A stretch of 64,000 bases of DNA from Druceiella hillmani (taxonomy: Eukaryota; Arthropoda; Insecta; Lepidoptera; Hepialidae): the NCBI GenBank assembly GCA_039881145.1, contig JAYKKI010000138.1:1479501-1543500 (forward strand), given 5' to 3'. The notes beneath the pieces are model-generated. The model ran no database searches and was not told the origin of the DNA. It saw nothing but the letters and a program-made list of their open reading frames with translations. Below are positions 53,804 through 64,000 of this stretch, piece by piece. Made by a program: the position numbers and the translations under genes. How positions within the stretch are numbered: the first letter of the stretch is position 1; every line of letters begins with the position of its first letter.

Positions 53804-53892
53804 GCTGTTAGGGTTTCGTAGGCAAACGTAGAACCTATACGATTTCATCTTATCTCTCTCTCTTTGTCTGTTTGTCGTACCCACAGTTTTAG
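53804..53892 (+). repeat. GGGTTCCGTA-type interspersed repeat, second copy
   Basis: TTAGGGTTTCGTAGGCAAAC, then GAACCTATACGATTTC, then TCTTTGTCTGTTTGTCGTAC is collinear with 34116-34190. Confidence 0.6.
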
Positions 53893-54264
53893 ATTTATTT
53901 GCATAAAATTTACATGCGTATTTAAACGTACTTGAGGTAAAGGTATGAATGGATATGTCGATAAACATATTTTTCCCTATTTTTAAGTTGAAAAAGAAAT
54001 AAAATAATGTACGTACGATTGTGGGGGATGTCGTTACAAGTCCTTAAAAAATCAAATTTATTTTCCATTCATCATTTTTAAATGTTTAGCCCTATTTACG
54101 ATACGTTGTGCTTCAAATTGGTTTGCCATGACCTGCCCCCCCTTCTCCCATTTGCAAAAAAAGGCTATGTAATAATACGCATAACATTCTGGATATAGCT
54201 TAAGATGTGCAATTTTAAATGAAATGGCGATCAAAAATTTCAGGTGATATAGGTTAAGTACAGA

Positions 54265-54305
54265 ACTTTATTTTGGGTGTATATGGGCACGCAGCTAGTT
54301 GGTTT
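54265..54305 (+). repeat. AGCTAGT-type repeat 3' end, second solo tail
   Basis: GGGCACGCAGCTAGT followed by TGGTTTATTTACAA has the same terminal motif. Upstream text from about 54060 (GCTATGTAATAAT.., AACATTCTGGATATAGC) is compatible with the decayed body. Confidence 0.4.
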
Positions 54306-54589
54306 ATTTACAATGGATTTGAGTCCAATTATTAATTATCTAATTAACAGATTATCAATGGTAAACAGAAGTGAAAGTAAAAAGATTGGTATTCCTTCAA
54401 AAATACTTAACAATATATATTTTGAACCGTAGTAATGTTTTTTTTAATACGAAATTAGATCAATAATTCATATTCGAATTTATAGAAACATTAAATATTT
54501 TTACATCCGATTATTTTTATCGTTGCCTATTTTATTCGAAAAGAAAAAGAAATTTCGTTTTACGCTCGTGTACTGGATTTAGATTATAA

Positions 54590-54631
54590 ATTTTACTTAT
54601 TGCTTAAGGGTCCTTAATCAATAAGTAAAAT
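54590..54631. repeat. Perfect hairpin, 13-bp arms, 16-nt loop
   Basis: ATTTTACTTATTG (54590-54602) is complemented at 54619-54631. Confidence 0.93.
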
Positions 54632-54760
54632 AAGAATTAAGGTTGCTTCAAATAGAGAGTGCCTTCCGATCGGTTTCAGTCCTTTCTGTCCTGCCCTAAA
54701 TGCCCCTATTGTTTTCAAGTACTATTTTTTTAAATATTATTTATTTTAAAATTAATAAAA

Positions 54761-55240
54761 CTGACCTATTTTTGGGTAGATTAACTATGCCAACCTATTT
54801 TTGAGCATAACAATGCTAACCTATTTTTACTAAATTAAAACTATCAACCTACTTTGGAACAGAATAATATTCCACTATTAATATTCTTACAAACTAACAT
54901 TGTCAACCTATTTTTGATCAGATAAACCATGCCAACCAATGTTTTTACAGACTAATACTTCCAATCTATTTTTGAGCCGATTAACAACTTCAAAGTATTT
55001 TTGAGTAAAATAACTGTGCCAACTCATTTTTGAGAAGTTTAATAATGCCAACTTGTCTTAACAAACGTGCAATGCCGGCCTATTTTTGGACAAATTAACG
55101 ACGATGTCTTATTTTTAAGCAAAATATTAGATTCAACCTATATTTGATTAAAGTAACAATGATAACTGAGCTTTAAGCGGATCAACAACGTCAACTTGTT
55201 GTTAAAATGCCAACCTACTTTTGCCCAAATTAAAAAAGCC
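54761..55240. repeat. Degenerate ~29-bp satellite, about 16 units
   Basis: Successive units start CCAACCTATTTTTG and end about AATTAACAATG. An approximate consensus is CCAACCTATTTTTGAGCA followed by AATTAACAATG. Most spacings are 26-30 bp, and one unit near 54850-54900 carries an insertion. Identity between units is low, so this is an old array. Frames crossing it, including the minus-strand one ending near 55455, are not genes. Confidence 0.88.
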
Positions 55241-55726
55241 GCCAATAATTTACTTTCAGTTGGATATGTACGTTCTTTTTGAAAGTTTTTAATTTTCCTA
55301 TTTAAATATATATTCATCAATACACTGACAAACAGTATATCTAAGAACCTCTCCGCAGATTTTAATTTCGTTTTTTTATATTGACCACAATTACGAAACG
55401 TATTTTGGTTTATTTCGGGATCAATTATGCAAGGTAAGATTGTGCTCATATCCATTTCAATATGTGTGCATGTTTAGTTTGGCGGCGCTTCTTATATTAT
55501 CTTTTAGTTTAATACGTTTATCTCTATTGACTTTTGGTAGGCTTGTATTACATTCCTTGTTGTACTATTAGATTTGATATACGCAAATCAGGTCTGGCAG
55601 GAGGCATAAATATGCTATGCTTTTAAGTACATAGACCGAATGGATTTAAATGCCTCTTTGCATTTCCAGAATCAATTTCATGTAATCTTAAATGTGGGGT
55701 CTATGTTTTGAGGATATTTTATTTTT

Positions 55727-55728
<2 letters not shown>

Positions 55729-55812
<84 letters not shown>
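55729..55812. repeat. (TA)n microsatellite
   Basis: Two AT blocks separated by ACATACTT. Confidence 0.97.
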
Positions 55813-55814
<2 letters not shown>

Positions 55815-57479
55815 TAATCGACATATAAACAAACAGTTCTCTTAATTGTTAGGGGGGTGGTAGTGCTACATTTTTGTCTTCGATATTCTCAATTACAACC
55901 CTATGTTTGAACTGATTAAGAATACCGAAAATAAATTATAATATATATAAATGCACGAAATTCTCAATTCGTATTCCAAATTATCAAGAATAAACTTCCG
56001 TAGTGTATTGCATAGAATAATTTCATTCCCATTTTTTAAATTATCATAAGCAAATACTATTTAATGTAACGCACGATCAGCACGCTATTTACAGTATTTC
56101 AGTGTGTAAAAGTAGCTGTCGTGGAAATATTTTACTTCACTAAGTATATTCTAAATATTTAATATATTATCATAAAATAATAAACATGGCGATAGTATTT
56201 AATTTTTAAGAATCGTTTGTTATATATATAGGTATCTTAAGAAAATTATAGTTTGAACAAATATAATATATGGGAATCAATTGAAGACGAATAACTTTCT
56301 CATTGGAAATTTTGCACATTTTTCACAAATTTTGCGTTTTAAACATCAACACAAAAAATCTGTCTCCGGATTTTGTACAAACCTTTGAATCGAAATACCA
56401 GAAATAAAAAAACTACAAGGTCTATAGAGTCGTTTCATTAGCTATCGACAAGGATACAGATATCGATAGCATTGTAAAAAAAAATTGTTTTTTCCTGAAA
56501 CGGCCGCCAATATATTTTTCTGTAATTAAAAGTTTTTTCATCACAGGTATTTACGGCTAAATCGGGGTAGTTGAAAGGTACTTTTGATTGTTTTTTATTA
56601 TTCACCGCTCAATCTTTTTTTATTTGATGTTACACCCTTCCGCCCTTCGCCCCAATTTATCTGTGTTGGAAACGTTAAAGATGAGTTTTCATCGATATTA
56701 TGTTTACCTTCGATTGTTTTGACGCGAAGAAAACTTTATATAATGAAAGTTTTCCGTGTGACGGCTGGTATATCAACAGCTAGGTTGTAACTTTTATTTT
56801 TGGATGAGATTGTCTGTTATGTAATAATGTATTAAACTGCATGATATTTATTTGAAAATTGTAGAGCATAAGAAAAGAATTATTTCTGATATAAAGACAA
56901 AAAAATATATATAAATTATTTTATTTCCTAGGCATTAATTTTTAAACCAATCCTCAACAATTATTTCAAGGTTGTTTAATATTTTATGAAATTCAAAACG
57001 TTATGGCTCTGATTTTCATTATAGAAAAGCTATTATATTTAAAAAACTTTTTATCTGAAATAATTTTCTTTGTTTATAAAAGAAGAGACTCAATCTTGGG
57101 AAAGATTAAAATGGTTCCATATACTTGACGAAATAATTCCTGAATATCAAAATTTTTCGTTTGTGTTTAATAACTATTATAATGATATGATAATTCATAG
57201 AAATAAGTTTTATTAAATTTTTAGAATTGGATTAGATTTATTTTATATAAAAAAAAGAAAAACAAATTTTAATGAAAAAATGTTACGCCTTTTTTGATAG
57301 ATGTGCTTTTGATACTCAAATGATACTTAAAATGCAAACGTACATAAAATATTTCATTCTTTATAGAAAGTAAATAATAGTACGTTTTTCATAACCTATA
57401 GTTAACGTTATTAATTATACGTTTACAAGAAATCGTACTATGCATTCTTATTTATCTTTTTTGCATATACAAGGAACCC

Positions 57480-57800
57480 AATATCACCAATGAATCCAAT
57501 CACTCGACCTACTCGAAATCGAACGCCGACAAAACACCTCTAACGTATCGGTATGATGGGGCGGAAAATTGCGGTCCGCCCTAATTATCTCACTTGAATT
57601 AACTTTTAATTAAAAACATGTCTAATTTAATTACTAACATTCCCATTATCTTCAAGAAAACTGCCCCGGGAAAATTAGGAAGTAAAGAACGATGAGAAAA
57701 CATGTCAGACGGTTTTACGTTAAAATTTTGCTATTCTCTCGATAAGGGGAAGTTTTTGAAAGTTCGAAATTTTCGAAAACTTTTGCGAAAGTATATTGTT
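57480..57800. other. Candidate conserved non-coding block upstream of the mariner locus
   Basis: GGGGCGGAAAATTGCGGTCC, several TAATTA/TTAATT sites, AACTGCCCCGGGAAAATTAG and, at 57750-57795, a run of GAA and TTC triplets (TTGAAAGTTCGAAATTTTCG) that partly resembles a heat-shock element. No open frame. Confidence 0.27.
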
Positions 57801-57873
57801 ACGTAAATATATAACATGAAAGTAATAATTGTAATAATTAAAAAACGGTAATGTAATTAAAAACGTAATTAAA

Positions 57874-57957
57874 AGACGGCCAATTGCGAGTCCGGCTTGC
57901 TCATCATAGGTTAAGTATCTCGTGTGAGGTGAAATTACTTTATTTATTATTATTGAA
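57874..57957 (+). repeat. ACGGCCAAGTGCGAG-type repeat head
   Basis: GACGGCCAATTGCGAGTCCG, then GCTTGCTCATCATAGG and GTGAAATTACTTTATTTATT. The first part matches from memory a lepidopteran repeat start (ACGGCCAAGTGCGAGTCGGAC). It aligns with 27070-27150 inside this window. Confidence 0.55.
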
Positions 57958-58034
57958 ATTCAAGCGCAATAAATATTTAATTAAACCTAAAATTAAAAAG
58001 AAATTTCAAGCACAATAAATATTTAATTAAACCT
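57955..58034. repeat. ~45-bp tandem duplication, 2 copies
   Basis: GAAATT.CAAGCRCAATAAAT followed by ATTTAATTAAACCT occurs at 57955 and again at 58000, close to identical. It lies between the ACGGCCAA-type repeat and the mariner relic. Confidence 0.8.
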
Positions 58035-58134
58035 TATATGTTCAAGTAGGGAGTACGTATACATTGAGTAGATTAATACGTTTTTAATCCCGAATGGCTG
58101 TCAACCATTTTTATTAAACAATTTATATATTACA

Positions 58135-59085
58135 CTAAATTTCATTTATGTATGCACCATTATTATCCACTACTTATCGCCACCTATTTGGCAGTGACAA
58201 TATGCCTTTCTAGTAAAATTCCGGTGACTTTGATTCAAAAAACTGTGCGAGGTCGTTTTGGAGATCGTTTTAATGTCGAATTTTTTTCACCTAAATGGTT
58301 GCTGAGATCCTTGACTAAATGATAATCAGAGCGCACCATGTCCGGCGAATATGGTGTTTGATTTAGTAGAACCCAGCCGACCTCCTCTAATTTATTATGA
58401 GTACGTTTTGCAATATGTGGTCTAGCATTAACATGTAGAAAATAAACTCGATCCTGTTGACTACTCAATTTGTTAGCTAATGGGTCCACTTGTTCACAGT
58501 AAATATCTGCATTAATAGTAAATCCCTCTGAAAGAAACTCCCATTGAATAATGTCCGTGATGTTCCACTTTTTTGGCAATTATTTCAGGTTTGGATACTG
58601 AAACTCCTGTTTCTTCGACCCCCAGCCATTTATGTTTGCATGTATGGTTAATGTATGTAACCTACTTCTTATCGCCAGTTACTGATTCAGGCATTCAAAG
58701 TTACGAAGTCAGAAGTAAGAAGGTGAAATGATGACAACTCGTGGGGTATCTACACACTGTATTCTGAAACTTTTCCCAATTTGTGCGAATGTGTTTCTAT
58801 GGTGCCTGCACTGCAGTGTAGCTCATCTGCCAATTGGCGAGTCGTCAGTCGAGGATCCTTCTCAATTAGGCATCGTAATCGTTAACATCCAATTCAACAG
58901 GATATCCAGTACGGAGTTGGTCCTCGAGATCGTAGTCCACATTCCTGAACTTTCTGAAACAATCTGTGCTACTGCTTTAGAGACCATGGACATATATTAT
59001 TTGTGGCCGACTTTACATCGTGAGCCAGACAAAATAATGTATCATAAAATAATAGAATCCGTATATGATATTGATTTAAATCCAT
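58135..59085 (-). pseudogene. Decayed mariner (DD34D) transposase, near full length
   Basis: Read on the minus strand, the segment gives a nearly collinear mariner-family transposase, an enzyme that cuts and pastes its own transposon at TA sites. It is split over about six frames. In order: an N-terminal stretch HIRILLFYD from the ATG at 59085; FRKFRNVDYDLED and a helix-turn-helix-like DPRLTTRQLADEL (about 58820-58860); a W-to-stop in the ..SV*IPHELS linker motif; TGDKK with the first catalytic Asp (about 58670), followed by a stop; TINADIYCEQ-like text; LHVNARPH (about 58430), where the second catalytic Asp is Val; YSPDMVRSDYH with the third Asp; and the C-terminal SPEFY, VVDNNGAYI, ending at a TAG at 58135. 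Exactly 34 residues separate the second and third catalytic positions, which is diagnostic of mariner rather than Tc1. Length is about 317 codons against roughly 345 usual, so small deletions are present. Three further stops lie near the C-terminus. It is dead as an enzyme. The 58235-58579 minus-strand frame is its longest open piece. Subfamily not assigned. Confidence 0.93.
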
Positions 59086-59117
59086 TATCTTTTATGTAAT
59101 TCACTTAAAACGTCGGC

Positions 59118-59190
59118 GCTGACTGTTGTCAACTGACTGCACTCTGGCCTATTTATATCCTATAGTAAAACTTTCTAGAAATTTCGAGAA
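59118..59190 (-). promoter_or_regulatory. Heat-shock-type promoter: HSE array, TATA box, initiator
   Basis: Seen directly: TTCnnGAAnnTTCnnGAA occupies 59173-59190, four perfect alternating 5-bp units with imperfect units on both sides. Fifteen bases further along the minus strand is TATAAATA (59150-59157). Then come TCAGTT (59131-59136) and TCAGC (59118-59122), both resembling the arthropod initiator. The order and spacing are those of insect hsp70-type promoters, where HSF trimers bind arrays of inverted nGAAn units. The only open frame downstream is the mariner transposase pseudogene, whose ATG lies about 35-50 bases beyond the likely start site. A mariner 5' end normally has a TIR plus UTR of about 150-170 bp before the ATG, and I could not find that here. 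Function is inferred. Confidence 0.6.
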
Positions 59191-59887
59191 CCTTTCTAAA
59201 AAATTCCGAAATTTGTGGCTAAAAACTTACTAGGGAAGCTAATATTATCATGAATATCTTAAAAATTATGTCATCTCGAATTGTCGTTGTTGTTTTACTA
59301 CAAACGTTGTGTAGGATTCTGAAGATATATGTTTTCATGGCTTTTGGTTCAGAGGTTTTGTAATGAAATAAATGTGAGGGGCACATTTCTTACATATTTT
59401 TCCGTAAATACCTTAACTAGATTTGGCATTAAATTTATATAAGTAATTCTGTGTCGTTATCGGCAATTTTCATTGAATTAATGTTAAAATGGTTACTTAC
59501 GGATAATTTTCATGATATGTATTAGTAGTTTAAACAATTTAAAATTTTTTTTTTATTTTCACGGTTTAAATTAATTTCTATTGGCCTAGTTTCCATAGAA
59601 GAAAATTAATATTCCTCAGATTAAGAACAAAAACCATAACATCTACAAAATATCGATGGCGTCGGCCACGTGTCCAAAAATTAATTGATATAATCTCCCG
59701 TTTAAATATCAAATAACAGATACTATTTTCCCCCTGCAATATTTAGAGCTACATTACGTCTCACTGTATATTTTGAAGCCACAAAGACTGTTTTCTTCCT
59801 CCACAAATGAAAAGATGAGCGTAGCTCTGATTAAAAATATTGCTTTTTATCGACAATTAACCAAGTTGGTTGTAACATGCTAGCACG

Positions 59888-59925
59888 ATTCAAATGAAGC
59901 CGCGAGTAACAGCTAGTTGATTTAT
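59888..59925 (+). repeat. AGCTAGT-type repeat 3' end
   Basis: ATGAAGCCGCGAGTAACAGC followed by TAGT matches the same lepidopteran-style 3' tail as the 48.7-49.5 kb pair, and better preserved. The body upstream is too decayed to delimit. Confidence 0.55.
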
Positions 59926-60244
59926 AAAAGTGATACCGAGAGACATGTTTTAATAGATTTTTTTGTTTGCCATGTAAACCTTTTCGCCGGGTTCTAAAAG
60001 AAATACAGGCCAAAAAATTTTGTATTTTTGACCATAACTTTGTTTAATTAATCCAATATATGTACTAAATAATAATTTATTTAGTTATAAGAAAAAAGAG
60101 AAAAAATAAACACTGTTATTTTCTATTTTAAAGAAGGTCCTTATGGAACGTTACATGCTTGGGGAATGAGAGGTAGCCCAAAAAGTACAAGATTTCGACA
60201 TATATTTTTGCTGCAGTATAAGCGTTTGTGTGTTTATATACGTA

Positions 60245-60690
60245 CGTAATTTTTTTTTCTGCTGGCTTTCTACTGTAATTCCGTCATCTGCCAGACCGTT
60301 CAATTCGATATCTATCTATTGTAAATTTTAGTATGAATTGTAAATTTTTACTTTGTCATTTACTAAATATTTAAAATTAATAAATTGTCAGCGTAATTAT
60401 TTACTTTCATCAGTATTTATACTTTATTAAAATTGTTTTAATTTTACTACTCGTTATTATTTTTATTATATAGTATATTCATTGAAATTTTTTAAATAAA
60501 ACCTTAAAAACAAATAAAAAATAATTTAATTATAATTTTAAAATAATCAAATACAATTTTTTATTGAATAAAAGAAATGAAGGAAAATAATAATATCATT
60601 ATTATAATATTAAAAACAATTTCACAGCCCGTTCACCACTTTATTTTTCTGCGGGTTTTCCGTTGTAAGCCAAGCATCTGCTATACCGTT
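60245..60690. repeat. Diverged direct repeat, two heads 390 bp apart
   Basis: TTCTGCTGGCTTTCTACTGT..ATCTGCCAGACCGTT near 60257-60302 resembles TTCTGCGGGTTTTCCGTTGT..ATCTGCTATACCGTT near 60647-60690. Similarity fades into AT-rich text after each head. Confidence 0.5.
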
Positions 60691-60699
60691 TTTACGTAT

Positions 60700-61855
60700 A
60701 CGTGTTCATATTAAATTGAATCCTGATTATTCATTAAAATTTTTGGATAATTACATTTAATTTTAAAGTTTCAGAATTTAATTTAATTACTTTTAAATTC
60801 AATTTAAAATATTTAAAATAAAAATAATTGTTTACTTAAATTTTGTTATCATCTTTAATTTACATCGACAAAAGTTTACGCATATATTGACTGATACCAA
60901 AATTAAATAATGCAATACTGTTCACATATTATACGAGTTTTGTTTGATTGAAAGATATTTCTCGATTCACTTCATTGTCATTGTTATTTTTTCCTATCTT
61001 ACAGTTAACGATATTTTATTTTACTGAAATATATTTTATTACCGATATTTTATTTTTAATCATGTAGGTAATATTTATTAAACACATAATTTGTAGCTAA
61101 AAGAGTATTGTTCCAACCGGATGTCCCACAACACCTCTTATTAGTTTTTTTTTCTAATAAATATATAGAGATATCCTTCATCAGATTTCGCATCATTATT
61201 CCCTTTATTATATGGAACTAATTTCGTAGGTGTTTCTCGTGGAAAGTTAACTACAATTTCTTTTTTGGAAATCAGCAAGTTGATTAAATTTTATAGTTTT
61301 TTTAGATATTCACGATAATCTGCGGGTATAAAGGATATATTAAGCTACATATCTACACAATGAAACGTAATATTATTATCTGTAAATAGTTTGATAGGAT
61401 TACTATGTACCAGTAAAGATTTACATATGACTACATGGGTGTGATATCATCGTATTGAGATCTCTACTCGCATTTTACCTGTTAAATTCATATATTTACA
61501 GTATATCACGATTCTAATATTCGTCACTCATTGCACTTTGGGTGTATCCAAAAAATCGCCCATGTATCAATAAGTATGTGACCTTAGCTATTTAACTTTA
61601 AGTGAATATCTTGTATTTAAGTAATATATTAATAAAACCTACTAACAAAGAAAGTTAATAGTATTTGAACAAAAGGATGCAGATCAAATATATTATAGTG
61701 ATTCTTATTAATAGAACAATTATGTCTGTAATGATACGAAAAAAGGATAATTACAAAAGACTTCAGCATCGTATTTCAAGGAATCTAATTAGTTTGCTTC
61801 AATATACAAAATAATGTTTACCCATTTTCTTTAACCAGATAACATTCACATTCAG
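60700..61855. other. No gene seen; AT-rich DNA
   Basis: Nothing supportable beyond poly-T and AT tracts. Confidence 0.6.
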
Positions 61856-61859
61856 CGCA

Positions 61860-62330
61860 ATTTCAGATACAAAACGGCCAGGTCTGCCAATAAGTATCGG
61901 TCATTTATCCTTAATTGCGATAAATCAATTTACATCTATTTAATTACATGTAAAGCTCGTATTATTGTTCTAGTAATAGCTTAATTCATGGCTCGCCCGC
62001 ACTTTATATATTTCACGTGAGCTGCTTTAAGGATGGAAGTGAGTTTTTAAGTTGTACACATTAATTGAAACCTTTATCTGCACTTACCACATCGCCACAT
62101 CACCTCGTCGCCATAACAAAGTCAAGTGAAAAGTTAAGCGAAAATATTTTTTTTCAAATATTGGCTGTTTAGTTTATATATTTTAAATCCAAATGAAACA
62201 CGGCATCTTGTATTCGGTTAACAATTGTCGACGCTGTTAGGATAAATTTACCCAACCTGCTCATGGGCCTTTTCTTGGGTGCGTCGCGTCAAGTTACGTG
62301 CGTCTATTATAATTACTCAACAAATAAAAT
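61860..62330. other. Candidate conserved non-coding block
   Basis: Long high-complexity stretch: GGTCTGCCAATAAGTATCGG, TTAATTGCGATAAATC, ATGGCTCGCCCGC, a CACGTG E-box in TTTCACGTGAGCTGC, and GGGTGCGTCGCGTCAAG. Homeodomain-like TAATT and GATA-like GATAA sites cluster. Frames are closed. This is the best enhancer-like candidate of the window by appearance only. Confidence 0.3.
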
Positions 62331-63384
62331 TAGGTTGTTCTCTTTTTTAATGATATGATGTATAACAATAAGAATAATATTAATAAAAATTACAAGATAA
62401 AGTAAATTAATAAAGTTTTTCAAAGATTAATTTACATACCTTTAATGAACAAGTGCATAAGCATATCTTCTCCATTAAAAGGCTAAGACGATGTATGTGT
62501 CCATTCCAACTAACTTCGCTGTTGAGTATATCACCGACTCTGCTTACGTAATTAACTTTATCATAATTGTGACATTTATTGAAAAATTTATTACCAATTT
62601 TTTAATTCCGTTAAAATATAAATTACTTTTGTCGCGATTAGCCATTACCTTCCCTTGTTTTGCAAAAGATTTAAGGAAGTTTCCCTTAGTTTTGCAAAAT
62701 GTTTAAGAATCACACATATGCTTACACGCATATACATATACCTACATTAAGATTCATACCGTGCAAATGTTGTGAAATATGTATACTTACAATAATTTAT
62801 ATATATATAATACAAAACCGCTTTCTTATCCACACACACTCAAGCATGTGCACTCAAACACCCACATACATAAATTGGTGGTTAATATAAAAAGAATATT
62901 TTTAGCTGTCATTTTTCTCTTATTTATCTCTTAAGTTTTATCTTATTTTTCTTCACTAAAACATAAGCCATCAACAAAATTATAAAAAGATGTTACGTTA
63001 TTTTCATGGATGAAAGAGTTTATTGTTAAAATAAAAGCAAATAAGCGCAAGAAAAATAACACGATTATAGTAACAAGAAAGCCCAATTTAAATAATCACA
63101 GACGTACGTGTACCTCTGTCTTATTCATGAAATTGAATCCGATAAATTTAATTCAGTTTATAACAAGAAAATTTCTGTTAATATGTTGAACGTAAAGCAG
63201 ACGTTCAACAAAGTCATTCAACAAAATATAAAACTACTGAGATTAAGTTTTAACTTTATCAGTGGATTCAAAATTTAAAATCTATGGTTATTTAAGAATA
63301 ACTGCTTATAATATATAATACGTAAAATAGGGTGCGTTTGGAAGTGACACTTCATTGTTGTGATTTGTGTTTGTAGTCATATGT

Positions 63385-63391
<7 letters not shown>
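62331..63391. other. No gene seen; AT-rich DNA
   Basis: Chance frames at 62491-62706 and 62699-62890 only. A CA-rich run lies near 62830-62870. Confidence 0.6.

Positions 63392-63438
<47 letters not shown>
63392..63438. repeat. (TA)n microsatellite
   Basis: AT array followed by GTCTGTGTATGTATAC. Confidence 0.97.
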
Positions 63439-63441
<3 letters not shown>

Positions 63442-63651
63442 TGTGTATGTATACACATGTATAAAATGCTATGTAAAAATACTACTATTAAGGGAAGAAG
63501 AAGAAGAGGGAATCCTTCAAACTAGATCAAGACGAGTACATTTGTAAAATAGAATAATTCTAAAAAAATCAATATTATATTTCCTAAACTCACGATAACA
63601 TTTATAAAACTATGCAGAACAGAACTATTTATTAATAAAATTATTACACAT

Positions 63652-63695
63652 TGACAATAGGCGACAAAGACTATTGTATATGTCACCTATTGTCA
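63652..63695. repeat. Hairpin, 15-bp arms with 1 mismatch, 14-nt loop
   Basis: TGACAATAGGCGACA (63652-63666) pairs 14 of 15 with 63681-63695. Confidence 0.93.
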
Positions 63696-64000
63696 GTATG
63701 TGACATAAGATAAGTATATGTTGCGAGTTTACCACCAGTTTTGATCCTTTAAATGACAGTGTAAGTGATATCAATTTCGCGAGTAGTGTAGTGCAGGTAT
63801 ACGATATTTATAAATATATGAATCGCGAAGTTCATTACATTGAGCCATAACGGAAAATTGTATTTAAAATACTATAAAATTTTATTTCAAAGGTTTCTAT
63901 TTCGTTTTTTTGATTATAATACAAAATTATTTTTTTTCTAGTGAAAAATAACAATTTAGTGAGGAATCAAAATTATCATTTTAAGATACTTTTATTAACC

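Noticed and set aside
55138..55455. 105-codon minus-strand frame
   Set aside because: It overlaps the end of the 29-bp satellite and AT-rich flank, and has no domain.
58081..58134. GGCTGTCAACCATTTTTA as the mariner 3' TIR
   Set aside because: No convincing complement was found near 59.1-59.2 kb; the shared TGTCAAC is too short.
58728..59099. 123-codon plus-strand frame
   Set aside because: It is the antisense shadow of the mariner transposase N-terminal half; the minus-strand reading gives clear mariner text.

Overview
The window is a strongly AT-rich, gene-poor stretch of eukaryotic, very probably insect, DNA. I found no intact protein-coding gene, rRNA, tRNA or CRISPR array. All open frames are short (the longest is 134 codons). 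They have the low-complexity Lys/Asn/Ile/Tyr/Phe composition expected by chance in AT-rich DNA, or are Tyr-Ile runs that translate (TA)n arrays. A lepidopteran (moth or butterfly) origin is my best guess. It rests on several decayed interspersed repeats that I recognise from memory as typical of moth and butterfly genomes: GGGTTCCGTA..CTGTCTGTC repeats, ACGGCCAAGTGCGAG-like heads, CTGAACCGATTTTGATGAAATT-like cores, and GAAGTCGCGGGC..AGCTAGT-like tails. No database check was possible.

Layout. 1-11 kb: plain AT-rich DNA with one moderately GC-richer block near 2.1-2.3 kb, an unrecognised GC-richer block at 4.06-4.44 kb and (TA)n arrays at 3.9 and 9.2 kb. 11-14 kb: a 24-bp-arm perfect hairpin and two direct copies of an unrecognised ~380 bp repeat. 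15-20 kb: large (TA)n arrays, a non-coding candidate conserved block near 18.5 kb, a LINE-like ORF tail at 19.3 kb and a 20-bp perfect hairpin. 21-27 kb: two direct copies of an unrecognised ~0.85 kb repeat flank a 914-bp hAT-type element that has TIRs and an 8-bp target duplication. 27-36 kb: hairpins, a 225-bp mariner-type MITE, a 32-bp minisatellite, a GGGTTCCGTA-type repeat and more (TA)n. 36-54 kb: mostly featureless, with a tandem pair of ~390 bp repeats at 48.7-49.5 kb. 54-60 kb: a degenerate ~29-bp satellite (about 16 units) and a decayed full-length mariner transposase on the minus strand. 60-64 kb: AT-rich DNA with one candidate conserved non-coding block at 61.9-62.3 kb.

The most interesting locus is 58.1-59.2 kb. 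A textbook heat-shock element array (TTCnnGAAnnTTCnnGAA) and a TATAAATA box lie just upstream of, and in the same orientation as, the mariner transposase pseudogene, where the transposon's own 5' end would be expected. The second notable pattern is window-wide: about sixteen short-loop, perfect or near-perfect inverted repeats (arms 10-24 bp) scattered through otherwise decayed DNA, suggesting recent hairpin-forming mutations.
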